A DNA stretch of 64,000 nucleotides from Holtiella tumoricola (GTDB lineage Bacteria > Bacillota > Clostridia > Lachnospirales > Cellulosilyticaceae), in NCBI RefSeq assembly GCF_027857615.1, contig NZ_JAQIFT010000059.1, positions 1 through 64,000 on the forward strand. The letters are read 5' to 3'. A program made the position numbers and the translations under genes. This document shows, one piece after another, positions 25,510 to 33,701 of this stretch. Under the pieces are notes generated by a model. That model was not told the DNA's origin. It ran no database searches and saw only the letters and a list, made by a program, of their open reading frames with translations. Each line of letters starts with the position of its first letter. The first letter of the stretch is position 1.

Positions 25510-26409
25510 GTGAATGAACAAGATTTAAGAAAAATGGTAGAACAACTTGTAGATCAAATGATTGGTAAAGAAACAGCAACCCCTACAGCAGTATCTGCTC
25601 CAACAAAAACAAATGAATCTAGCTATAATGAAAGTCATATAGACCGTAGCGGATGCCTTGAAGACATTACTGCAATTGACCTTAAAAAACAATTTCTAAT
25701 CAAAAATGCAAAAAATAAAGATGCTTATCTTGAAATGAAAAGTAAAACACCAGCTAGATTGGGTATTGGTAAAGCAGGAGCAAGATATCGTACAGCGACT
25801 ATGCTTCGTGTACGTGCTGATCATGCTGCAGCACAAGATGCAGTATTCTCAGATGTATCAGAAGAATTTATCAAGAAAAATGACTTTGTTTTTGTCCAAA
25901 CACTTTGTAAAGACAAAGATGAATATTTAACAAGACCTGACCTTGGTCGTCGTTTTGATGAAAAAGAAAAAGAAATCATTAAGAAAACTTGTGGGCAAAA
26001 TCCAAAAGTACTCATTATTGTAGGTGATGGCCTTTCTTCTTCAGCTATTGAAGCAAACGTAGAAGATATGATTCCATCTATTAAACAAGGGTTACAAATG
26101 TATGGTATTACAGTGGGACCTATTCTTTTCATCAAGTATGCCCGTGTAGGTGCTATGGATGATATAGGACAAATTACAGGTGCAGAAGTTATTTGTATGC
26201 TTGTTGGTGAAAGACCAGGTCTTGTAACAGCTGAATCTATGTCAGCTTATATTGCTTATGAACCACGCCATGGGTTACCAGAAGCAAATCGTACAGTTAT
26301 TTCTAACATTCATAAAGGTGGTACAACACCAGTTGAAGCAGGTGCATATACTGCAGAACTTATTAAGAAGATGCTAGATAAGAAAGCATCAGGTATCAAC
26401 CTTAAATAG
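25510..26409 (+). CDS. eutC: Ethanolamine ammonia-lyase small subunit
   Basis: 299 residues, GTG start with an AAAGGAGG site. The N-terminal 19 residues (MNEQDLRKMVEQLVDQMIG) form a predicted amphipathic helix of the encapsulation-peptide kind, followed by a Thr/Ala/Ser linker. The B12-binding catalytic part follows, with TPARLGIGKAGARYRT near 81, VGDGLSSSAIEANVEDM near 170 and HKGGTTPVEAGAY near 270. Binds adenosylcobalamin with EutB. The helix is the likely signal that targets the lyase to the shell. Confidence 0.95.
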   Translation: MNEQDLRKMVEQLVDQMIGKETATPTAVSAPTKTNESSYNESHIDRSGCLEDITAIDLKKQFLIKNAKNKDAYLEMKSKTPARLGIGKAGARYRTATMLRVRADHAAAQDAVFSDVSEEFIKKNDFVFVQTLCKDKDEYLTRPDLGRRFDEKEKEIIKKTCGQNPKVLIIVGDGLSSSAIEANVEDMIPSIKQGLQMYGITVGPILFIKYARVGAMDDIGQITGAEVICMLVGERPGLVTAESMSAYIAYEPRHGLPEANRTVISNIHKGGTTPVEAGAYTAELIKKMLDKKASGINLK

Positions 26410-26423
26410 AGGAGGTTTATAAC

Positions 26424-27077
26424 GTGAAGAACGATAAAATACGCCCTAACATTTTAGGGGTACGCATGATTTCAAACGTAAGTCCAGAACTTGCGAAAAA
26501 ATTAGATCTTGGACCTCGACATAAAAGTTTAGGTATCATTACAGCTGATATGGACGATGTCACTTATACTGCACTTGATGAAGCAACAAAAGATGCAGAC
26601 GTAGATGTAGTATATGCACGTTCTATGTATGCAGGCGCAGGTAATGCTTCTACAAAACTTGCTGGAGAAGTAATTGGTATTATAGGTGGACCAAGTCCAG
26701 CAGAAGTAAGAAGTGGGCTTAAAGCTGCGCTTACATTTATGCAAGATGGTGCACATTTTACAAGTGCAAATGAAGATGATTCTATCGTTTATTATGCACA
26801 TACTGTATCTCGTACAGGCACTTATCTTTCAAAAGTTGCAGGTATTAGTGAAGGTGAACCTTTAGCTTATCTTATCGCACCACCACTTGAATCAATTTAT
26901 GCTCTTGATGCAGCTATGAAAGCAGCAGATGTACGTTTAGTAGAATTCTTTGGACCTCCATCTGAAACTAACTTTGGTGGTGGACTTTTAACAGGTTCTC
27001 AATCCGCTTGCAATGCTGCATGCAGTGCTTTTGCAGAAGCAGTAAGATCCGTTGCAGACAATCCACAGGAATATTAA
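26424..27077 (+). CDS. eutL: EutL BMC-T shell protein
   Basis: 217 residues, GTG start with AGAGGAGG. A tandem BMC protein of the circularly permuted EutL class (RMISNVSPELAKKLDLG near 14, GITADMDDV-like segment near 33, EFFGPPSETNFGGGLLTGSQ near 172). Trimers form a flat tile with a central pore that in structures opens and closes; it is thought to pass larger metabolites or cofactors. Confidence 0.93.
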   Translation: MKNDKIRPNILGVRMISNVSPELAKKLDLGPRHKSLGIITADMDDVTYTALDEATKDADVDVVYARSMYAGAGNASTKLAGEVIGIIGGPSPAEVRSGLKAALTFMQDGAHFTSANEDDSIVYYAHTVSRTGTYLSKVAGISEGEPLAYLIAPPLESIYALDAAMKAADVRLVEFFGPPSETNFGGGLLTGSQSACNAACSAFAEAVRSVADNPQEY

Positions 27078-27080
27078 TTC

Positions 27081-27722
27081 ATGCGCACAGAGGCATTAGG
27101 TCTTATTGAAGTCATTGGCTATCCAACAGCTATTGAAGCAGCTGATTCTGCTCTTAAAGCAGCCAATGTAAAGTTAGCAAGCATTACTAAAGTTGATGGT
27201 GGAATTATGACGGTACAAATCTTGGGTGATGTAGGTGCTGTACAAGCCGCTGTGCAAGCAGGTGGAATGGCAGCAGCTAGAGTTGGAATGGTTCGTGCGA
27301 CGCATGTTATTCCAAGAGTAGAAGCGTCTTTGTTTGACACTGTTCTCAAATTTAAGACAATACCGCAGGTACCCGAAGGTCAAATATCTCTTAGCGAAAA
27401 AGGCATGCAAAAAGATAACACAACGATTACTAAAACTCAGACGTTATCTGATGAAGAAGTAAAAATTATACTTCCTCCAAAGATGCCAACAAGTAAAGAA
27501 GTGGAAATAGATGACCTTGCTGAAGATGAGATAGAAAAGAAAACGCCTAAGGTAGTAGAAGAACGTATTATAGGTCTTGAGGCAAAGAGTAATTCTGAAT
27601 TACGAGCGCTTGTTGTAGAAAAGGGTATTGATATACCTGCTAAAAAACTCAATGCTACCAAAAAACAAGATCTTATAAGTATTTTAAGTGATTATTATCA
27701 ACGTGAAGAAGGAGAAGTTTAA
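27081..27722 (+). CDS. EutK-like BMC-H protein with SAP/HeH-like tail
   Basis: 213 residues in three parts. Residues 4-85 are a BMC-H domain (ALGLIEVIGYPTAIEAADSA, ILGDVGAVQAAVQAG). Residues 86-170 are a low-complexity linker rich in Lys, Glu, Thr and Pro. Residues 171-205 (NSELRALVVEKGIDIP, then KKQDLISIL) resemble the short helix-extended-loop-helix SAP/HeH/Rho-N fold that often binds nucleic acid. Enterobacterial EutK likewise has a BMC domain plus a helix-turn-helix tail, so this is a positional and architectural analogue with a different tail. The start lies 4 nt after eutL and the stop overlaps the eutE start. Confidence 0.82.
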   Translation: MRTEALGLIEVIGYPTAIEAADSALKAANVKLASITKVDGGIMTVQILGDVGAVQAAVQAGGMAAARVGMVRATHVIPRVEASLFDTVLKFKTIPQVPEGQISLSEKGMQKDNTTITKTQTLSDEEVKIILPPKMPTSKEVEIDDLAEDEIEKKTPKVVEERIIGLEAKSNSELRALVVEKGIDIPAKKLNATKKQDLISILSDYYQREEGEV

Positions 27723-29191
27723 TGGAGTTATTAGATAAAGACTTAGTATCCATTCAAGAGGTACGTAATCTTTTGAAAACAGCGTACCAAGCACAACAAC
27801 AACTATCTACATTAAACCAAACACAAATAGATCGTATTGTTAAAGCGATTGCAGATGCAGGATATGCACACGCAGAACGCCTTGCAAAAATGGCCAACGA
27901 AGAAACAGGGTTTGGTTTATGGCAAGATAAAGTCATTAAAAATATTTTTGGTTCAAAAGTAATCTATGAAGCAATTAAAGATGAAAAAACAATTGGTATT
28001 TTAGCAGAAGACAAAGCAAACAAAACCATTGATATTGGTGTTCCTGTTGGGGTTATTGCAGGTATTGTTCCTTCTACTAATCCAACTTCAACTGTTATGT
28101 ATAAAGCACAAATTGCTCTAAAAGGTGGTAATGCCATTGTATTCTCACCTCATCCAGGTGCAAAAAATGCAACATTAGAAGCCGTTAAAGTGATTAGTGA
28201 AGCAGCAGAAAAAGCTGGTATGCCAAAAGGTGCGATAGGTATTATTACAGTTCCGACAATGCAAGCAACTGAAGAGCTTATGAAGAGCCATTATACACGT
28301 CTTATATTAGCTACTGGTGGACCAGCAATGGTTAAATCAGCTTATTCTTCAGGTACACCTGCTATTGGAGTAGGCGCAGGAAATGGTCCAGCTTATATCG
28401 ATAAAAGTGCAGATATACATTTAGCTGTCAAACGTATTTTAGATTCTAAGACATTTGATAATGGTACAATTTGTGCATCAGAACAATCTATTATTGTAGA
28501 AAAATGCATGGAAGAAAAAGTAACAGCTGAACTTAAAGCACAAGGTGCTTATATGCTTAATGCAGAAGAAAGTGATAAACTTGCTCACTTTATCTTACGA
28601 CCAAATGGTTCCATGAATCCAGCAATTGTAGGAAAAAGTGTTGAACATATTGCTAAACTTGCAGGGCTCACAAATGTACCAGCTTCTAGTCGTGTACTTG
28701 TTGCACGTGAATGTAAAGTAGGACACGCAGCACCATACTCAAGAGAAAAGCTTGCACCAATCCTAGCATTTTATGTAGAAGACTCTGTAGAAGCAGTTCT
28801 TGAAAAATGTATAGAAATTCTTCATTTTGAAGGTAGTGGTCATACATTCTGTATGCATGCAAATGATGAAGAACTTGTAAAACGTTTCTCAATTCGTGTA
28901 CCAGCTTCTCGTATTTTAATTAATACACCAGGTGCGCTTGGTGGTATTGGAGCAACAACGAACCTTTTCCCTGCACTTACACTTGGATGTGGAGCTGTAG
29001 GTGGAAGTTCATCTTCTAATAATATTGGACCACTTGATGTCATCAATATTAAACGTGTTGCTTATGGTACAAAAGAATTAGAAGAAATTAGACAAGAAGC
29101 ACCAAGTGGAAGTGGTTGCTGTAACAAAGGTGATTACTCAGAAGCTATGGTAGATGCAATCGTTAAAAAAATTATGCAAGAATTAATATAA
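27722..29191 (+). CDS. eutE: CoA-acylating acetaldehyde dehydrogenase EutE
   Basis: 489 residues. The N-terminal 18 residues (MELLDKDLVSIQEVRNLL) form an encapsulation-peptide-like helix ahead of the catalytic domain. Aldehyde dehydrogenase features are VIAGIVPSTNPTST near 110, GTPAIGVGAGNGPAYI near 211 and the catalytic cysteine in DNGTICASEQS near 250. It oxidises acetaldehyde to acetyl-CoA with NAD+. The first ATG overlaps the previous stop codon. A 72-nt gap before eutM is the first sizeable break in the operon. Confidence 0.94.
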   Translation: MELLDKDLVSIQEVRNLLKTAYQAQQQLSTLNQTQIDRIVKAIADAGYAHAERLAKMANEETGFGLWQDKVIKNIFGSKVIYEAIKDEKTIGILAEDKANKTIDIGVPVGVIAGIVPSTNPTSTVMYKAQIALKGGNAIVFSPHPGAKNATLEAVKVISEAAEKAGMPKGAIGIITVPTMQATEELMKSHYTRLILATGGPAMVKSAYSSGTPAIGVGAGNGPAYIDKSADIHLAVKRILDSKTFDNGTICASEQSIIVEKCMEEKVTAELKAQGAYMLNAEESDKLAHFILRPNGSMNPAIVGKSVEHIAKLAGLTNVPASSRVLVARECKVGHAAPYSREKLAPILAFYVEDSVEAVLEKCIEILHFEGSGHTFCMHANDEELVKRFSIRVPASRILINTPGALGGIGATTNLFPALTLGCGAVGGSSSSNNIGPLDVINIKRVAYGTKELEEIRQEAPSGSGCCNKGDYSEAMVDAIVKKIMQELI

Positions 29192-29263
29192 AAGGTGAAA
29201 AGGTAGAATACTAACAGCGTATTACTATTTTTATCACTCATGCAGAATTAGGAGGAAAACAAA

Positions 29264-29551
29264 ATGGCAAATACAAATGCACTTGGAATGATTGAAACAA
29301 AAGGTTTAGTAGGTGCAATCGAAGCAGCAGATGCAATGGTTAAAGCAGCCAATGTAACACTTGTTGGCAAAGAACAAGTAGGCGGTGGTCTTGTAACTGT
29401 AATGGTAAGAGGAGATGTAGGTGCTGTTAAAGCAGCAACAGATGCAGGTGCAGCAGCAGCAGAACGTGTTGGTGAACTTATTTCTGTACACGTTATTCCT
29501 AGACCACATCAAGAAGTGGATGTTATCCTTCCAAAAGGACCACAAGCCTAA
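29264..29551 (+). CDS. eutM: EutM BMC-H major shell protein
   Basis: 95 residues, a canonical single BMC domain (ALGMIETKGLVGAIEAADAM, VRGDVGAVKAATDAG, SVHVIPRPH). It is expected to be the abundant flat hexamer of the shell. It has a strong TAGGAGG site, a longer upstream spacer than other operon genes and a stable hairpin just after its stop, all consistent with high expression. Confidence 0.96.
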   Translation: MANTNALGMIETKGLVGAIEAADAMVKAANVTLVGKEQVGGGLVTVMVRGDVGAVKAATDAGAAAAERVGELISVHVIPRPHQEVDVILPKGPQA

Positions 29552-29564
29552 GTAAGGGAAAACT

Positions 29565-29607
29565 CTATAAAGGAGAAGTTTGTACAAAGCAAGCTTCTCC
29601 TTTATAG
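29565..29607 (+). other. Intra-operon hairpin after eutM
   Basis: 18-bp stem with one wobble pair (29565-29582 with 29590-29607) and 7-nt loop, starting 14 nt after the eutM stop. No T-tract follows, so it should not be a full terminator. It may protect the 3' end of processed eutM mRNA or partly terminate transcription. Confidence 0.7.
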
Positions 29608-29634
29608 GGATAATAAATAGGGTGGAGGTCTAGT

Positions 29635-30444
29635 ATGTCTGTTTTAACTGAAGAAGCCATTAGAATGATGCTCGCTCACCACGAGCTAAAAGAAAAAGAT
29701 GCCCTCTATCTAGAACCGAAACAAATTGTTACCCCTGCGGCACGTGCCTATTTAATGGAAAAGGGTATTAAGCTTAAGATAAAAGGTCAAGATGATGATA
29801 CAAAAGACACGTTAATAGAACAGAAAAATCATCATGAATCTAAAGATGGAGGAAATAAAAAGGAAGTGAAAGAGATGGCATCACAAGAAGAAACGTATGA
29901 GACGCTTTTTGGAGCAACTTTAACGACTAAACCGGAACATATGACTCATTTAAGAGGAAATGTATTAGTTTTTAAAGATCATCCGCGTATTGCTTTAAGA
30001 GGTGCTATTGATTCACTAGAAGCAGAAATCTTAGTTGTACAAATTATAGCTGAAAAACAAGGCTTGAAGCAAATGATTAAAGACTTAGAAGAAATTATAC
30101 GATTCATCAGAAACTTATTACGTTGTGAAGTAAGTGGTGAACCCGTTGGAGAATTTAATTTGCAAGGATTAAGTGCAGAGGAATTACGTCAACATTCACA
30201 TCATCCAAGTCAATATTATGGCATGCGTCATTTCTTGCCCAATTATAAACAAGGTGAAATCGTTGTTTATCTGAATAAATTACGTACGCTTACAAGAGAG
30301 GCAGAGCTTGTAGCCTATAAAGCTTTTAGTAATGAATATGGACAAGTTGAACGAGAAGATATTATAAAAGCTTTTAACCGTTTATCTTCACTATTTTGGA
30401 TAATGATGTTTAAATATTTAACTGACCGCTATAAGGAATCTTAG
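29635..30444 (+). CDS. eutT: EutT-like cobalamin adenosyltransferase
   Basis: 269 residues. The N-terminal part (VTPAARAYLMEKGIKLKI near 33-50) and the helical C-terminal domain (about 95-265, including HSHHPSQYYGMRHFLPNYKQ and VAYKAFSN) match the EutT/PduO-like five-helix bundle class. It makes adenosylcobalamin for EutBC from cob(II)alamin and ATP. The CCxxC metal motif known from enterobacterial EutT is not visible; only single cysteines occur. A charged linker joins the two parts. GGTGGAGG site before ATG. Confidence 0.85.
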   Translation: MSVLTEEAIRMMLAHHELKEKDALYLEPKQIVTPAARAYLMEKGIKLKIKGQDDDTKDTLIEQKNHHESKDGGNKKEVKEMASQEETYETLFGATLTTKPEHMTHLRGNVLVFKDHPRIALRGAIDSLEAEILVVQIIAEKQGLKQMIKDLEEIIRFIRNLLRCEVSGEPVGEFNLQGLSAEELRQHSHHPSQYYGMRHFLPNYKQGEIVVYLNKLRTLTREAELVAYKAFSNEYGQVEREDIIKAFNRLSSLFWIMMFKYLTDRYKES

Positions 30445-30460
30445 TTAGAAAGGAGATATT

Positions 30461-31084
30461 ATGACACAACTTTCAAATGCCATTGCAGATGCAGTGATTG
30501 AAGCCCTAAAAAAAGAAGTATTTATACCTGTAGAAGCATCAGGTAGGCATGTTCATTTAAGCGCAAAAGATGCTGCAACCCTATTTGGAGAAGGCTATGA
30601 ATTTACAAAAATAAAAGATTTATCTCAACCAGGACAATATGCTTGTAAAGAACGTGTATCGATTGTAGGACCTAAAGGGACTATTAATAATGTTATTGTA
30701 TTAGGGCCACTCAGAGGGGATACACAAATTGAAGTTTCTTCTACTGATGCATTATCACTTGGAATTAAGGTGCCTATACGACAAAGTGGAGAAATTATAG
30801 ATACCCCAGGTATTACAATTTGTAATGGAGATAAGACAGTCAGTGCAAATCGTGGATTGATTGTAGCAAAACGTCATGTGCATATGACACCTGAAGATGC
30901 AAAGAAATTTAATGTAGCAGATGGAGAAATTGTTAAAGTTAAAGTAACGGGTGAACGTCCTGTCATTTTTGAAGATACGGTTATACGTGTTAATAAAAAT
31001 TTTAGAACCTATATGCATATTGATTATGATGAAGCAAATTGCTGTGGCTATAATAAGGATAGCTTTGGAATTATTCTAAAATGA
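30461..31084 (+). CDS. pduL: Phosphate acyltransferase PduL/EutD-type
   Basis: 207 residues. The N-terminal helix (MTQLSNAIADAVIEALKKE) resembles an encapsulation peptide. Two PduL domains follow with the zinc-binding His motifs ASGRHVHLS (about 26-34) and AKRHVHMTPEDA (about 137-148). PduL converts acetyl-CoA and phosphate to acetyl phosphate, recycling CoA inside the shell. AAGGAG site before ATG. Confidence 0.93.
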   Translation: MTQLSNAIADAVIEALKKEVFIPVEASGRHVHLSAKDAATLFGEGYEFTKIKDLSQPGQYACKERVSIVGPKGTINNVIVLGPLRGDTQIEVSSTDALSLGIKVPIRQSGEIIDTPGITICNGDKTVSANRGLIVAKRHVHMTPEDAKKFNVADGEIVKVKVTGERPVIFEDTVIRVNKNFRTYMHIDYDEANCCGYNKDSFGIILK

Positions 31085-31102
31085 TCAGAAAGTAGGTGAC
31101 TT

Positions 31103-31738
31103 ATGGAACGAGAAGCACTTATTGAAGACATTGTGAATGAAATATGTAAACGTTTTTCAAAGGAGCTTTGCAAAACAAATATAAGTAATCCTCTTATGGT
31201 CATGGGAGTATTAACAAATGAAGAGGAAAAGATGCTGGAGCACTATACGCTTTTGCCTTTTTCAAAAGAAATGAATGGCAATAAATTGCTACTTTGTGAA
31301 CTTACTATCCCTCAAATGACTCATATTGCTTTAGGATATTATGATACACCTTTGGAACAAACTATATTAGAGATGCTTTTACAAGGTAAGGAAGTCTTTT
31401 TATTAGAAAGAGGTCTTGAATATAGAAAGTTTAAAGATACAGCCCCTCTCAAGTTATATGCACTTTATCATGAATATGAAAGTACATTACGTCAATATGG
31501 GGTTCGTATAATCAAAAACACAAGTGAATGTGTAACTTGGCGAAAAGAAGAGATACAACCTTTAGAAGAAACAAAACAAAAGACTCATGTATTTCAAAAA
31601 AAATTCTTACTAGAAAAGGATCTGATTGCAGCGAGAGTAGGATTTTATGATACATTAGAATTAACATCTCATTGTAAGATTACACCTTTAGCAGAGGAAT
31701 TTATACGCACACATCACTTGAGTGTACAAAAGATATAG
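31103..31738 (+). CDS. Ethanolamine-utilisation protein of unknown function (eut_hyp type)
   Basis: 211 residues. It resembles the conserved hypothetical protein found in Firmicutes eut operons between pduL and eutN. The N-terminal 22 residues (MEREALIEDIVNEICKRFSKE) form another amphipathic helix like an encapsulation peptide. A middle region (ALGYYDTPLEQTILEMLLQG near 72) and a final Lys/Ile-rich region follow. No catalytic motif is recognised. AGTAGGTGA site. Its position within the shell and enzyme genes argues for a microcompartment-associated role. Confidence 0.7.
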   Translation: MEREALIEDIVNEICKRFSKELCKTNISNPLMVMGVLTNEEEKMLEHYTLLPFSKEMNGNKLLLCELTIPQMTHIALGYYDTPLEQTILEMLLQGKEVFLLERGLEYRKFKDTAPLKLYALYHEYESTLRQYGVRIIKNTSECVTWRKEEIQPLEETKQKTHVFQKKFLLEKDLIAARVGFYDTLELTSHCKITPLAEEFIRTHHLSVQKI

Positions 31739-31751
31739 GGGAGGACTTAAA

Positions 31752-32027
31752 TTGGACGTTGGAAGAGTTATTGGCAACGTATGGGCCACTAAAAAAGATG
31801 AAAACTTAAATGGACAAAAACTTCTTGCCATAAAGATTCTTTTAGATAAAGAACATGAGCGTGATGGATTTGTTGTTGCATCAGACATTGTTGGAGCAGG
31901 TGTTGGAGATCTAGTTCTTATTTCACATGGTGGAGGGGCTAGACATGCAGTTGGAAATTCAAAGGCACCTATAGATAGTGCAGTCGTAGGCATTGTAGAT
32001 TCTATTGAGGTGTTAGATTATGAATAA
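31752..32027 (+). CDS. eutN: EutN BMC-P vertex protein
   Basis: 91 residues from a TTG at 31752 (GGGGAGG 7 nt upstream), giving the family's normal length; a reading from an upstream ATG at 31722 adds a basic extension inside the previous gene and is unlikely. CcmL/EutN signature DVGRVIGNVWATKKD and DIVGAGVGDLVLISHGGGAR. Pentamers cap the vertices of the polyhedral shell. Overlaps the next gene by 8 nt. Confidence 0.92.
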   Translation: MDVGRVIGNVWATKKDENLNGQKLLAIKILLDKEHERDGFVVASDIVGAGVGDLVLISHGGGARHAVGNSKAPIDSAVVGIVDSIEVLDYE

Positions 32028-32568
32028 AAGTATAGGTGCTTTAGAATTTCGAAGCATAAGTAAAGGCATTGAAGTCTCCAATGAGGTAGTAAAAAAAGCA
32101 AGTGTAGAAATTATTTATTTTAAAACCATTTGTCCTGGAAAGTTTTTAGTGGTTGTTACTGGTGATGAAGGTGAAGTGAATGTAGCGATTGATTATGGTG
32201 AAGATATAGCAGATGGTACTTTAGTAGATAGTTTTAAGGTACATGCTGTAAGTACGCCCATTATTCAAGCTTTTAAAAATAAATATGAATCAAAGACGAT
32301 ACATGATGCTATAGGTATTATGGAGACAAGTAAGGTATGTGCTGGAATCCGCGCATTAGACCGCGCATTAAAAGCAGGTGATGTGAAATTAATAAAACTA
32401 CAACTCGCTTTTGGCATAGGAGGAAAGCTCGTCTACATGATAACAGGCACTTTGAGTAGTATAGAATATGGTTTTGAAGAGGCTAAACTTGCACTTAATC
32501 AAACAGAACGTACCAATATCTCAATTATTCCTTCACCTAGTGAAGAAATGACCAAATTCTTAGTTTAA
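32020..32568 (+). CDS. PduT-like BMC-T shell protein with Fe-S cysteine
   Basis: 182 residues, two BMC domains (about 4-88 and 95-178). The first contains KTICPGKF with cysteine at position 38; in PduT of Citrobacter and Salmonella the equivalent Cys38 from three subunits holds a [4Fe-4S] cluster in the trimer pore. The second contains DAIGIMETSKVCAGIRALD and AFGIGGKLVYMITG, also PduT-like. This protein belongs to propanediol loci in enterobacteria, so its place in an ethanolamine operon is notable. A role in electron transfer across the shell is inference. Confidence 0.85.
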   Translation: MNKSIGALEFRSISKGIEVSNEVVKKASVEIIYFKTICPGKFLVVVTGDEGEVNVAIDYGEDIADGTLVDSFKVHAVSTPIIQAFKNKYESKTIHDAIGIMETSKVCAGIRALDRALKAGDVKLIKLQLAFGIGGKLVYMITGTLSSIEYGFEEAKLALNQTERTNISIIPSPSEEMTKFLV

Positions 32569-32610
32569 GCAAAAATCTTACAAAAACAATTTAAATGGAG
32601 TGAAGACCCT

Positions 32611-33696
32611 ATGAGTATTAATGAAATTATCATTTACATCATGGTATTTTTTGCAGTATTAGGAGCATTAGATAAAATTATTGGCAACAAATTTGGTTTA
32701 GGAGAAAAATTTGAAGAAGGTATTATGGCAATAGGTGCTCTTGCTATCTCAATGGTTGGGATTATTGCCTTAGCGCCAGTAATTGCAACACTTTTAAAAC
32801 CTATTGTCGTACCTATTTTTGGATTTTTAGGAGCTGACCCTGCCATGTTTGCAGGTTCACTTATCGCTAATGATATGGGTGGTGCACCTCTTGCACAAGC
32901 ACTTGCAATTGACCCAAATGCAGGACTTTTTGGTGGCTTAATTGTAGGGGCAATGCTTGGTCCAACTATTGTATTTACTATTCCTGTAGCTTTAGGAATT
33001 ATTGAAGAACAAGATCGTAAATATTTAGCAACAGGTGTACTTGCTGGTGTAATTACTATTCCTATTGGCTCATTTGTAGGTGGACTTGTGGCAGGATTCC
33101 CATTCATGATGGTTATTCGTAACCTTGTTCCAATCATTATCTTTGCAATTTTAATTGCACTCGGACTTTGGAAATTTGAAGATGCCATGATTAAAGGTTT
33201 TACCTATTTTGGAAAATTTGTTGTAGCTGTTATTACAATTGGTCTTGCAGCTGGTATTGTGGAACAACTTACAGGTATCGTACTTATACCAGGTATGAAT
33301 CCAATTCGTGAAGGATTTGAGATTGTAGCAGATATTGCTATTGTATTATCAGGTGCATTCCCACTTGTTTATGTAATTACAAAGGTATTCAAGACACCAC
33401 TTATGAAATTAGGTAAAGTAATGGGAATGAATGATGTAGCTGCAGCAGGTCTTGTAGCCAGCTTAGCCAATAGTATTCCTATGTTTGGGATGATGAAAGA
33501 TATGGATAATCGTGGTAAAATCCTAAACGTTGCCTTTGCAGTTTCTGCAGCTTTCGTCTTTGGTGACCATTTAGGATTTACAGCAGGATTTAATCCAGCT
33601 ATGATTTTTCCTATGATTGTTGGTAAATTAGTAGGCGGTATTACAGCTATATTTGTAGCTATGTTTATTGCAAATAAAACACTTGGAAAGGAATAA
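32611..33696 (+). CDS. eutH: Ethanolamine permease EutH
   Basis: 361 residues with about ten membrane segments and Gly-rich helices (LANSIPMFGMMKDMDNRGK near 290, FGDHLGFTAGFNPAMIFP near 318, GSLIANDMGGAPLAQALA near 85) that define EutH. It takes up ethanolamine, mainly needed at low pH or low concentration in other bacteria. TGGAGTGA site before ATG; the last part of the operon before eutQ. Confidence 0.93.
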   Translation: MSINEIIIYIMVFFAVLGALDKIIGNKFGLGEKFEEGIMAIGALAISMVGIIALAPVIATLLKPIVVPIFGFLGADPAMFAGSLIANDMGGAPLAQALAIDPNAGLFGGLIVGAMLGPTIVFTIPVALGIIEEQDRKYLATGVLAGVITIPIGSFVGGLVAGFPFMMVIRNLVPIIIFAILIALGLWKFEDAMIKGFTYFGKFVVAVITIGLAAGIVEQLTGIVLIPGMNPIREGFEIVADIAIVLSGAFPLVYVITKVFKTPLMKLGKVMGMNDVAAAGLVASLANSIPMFGMMKDMDNRGKILNVAFAVSAAFVFGDHLGFTAGFNPAMIFPMIVGKLVGGITAIFVAMFIANKTLGKE

Positions 33697-33701
33697 ATTC
33701 A

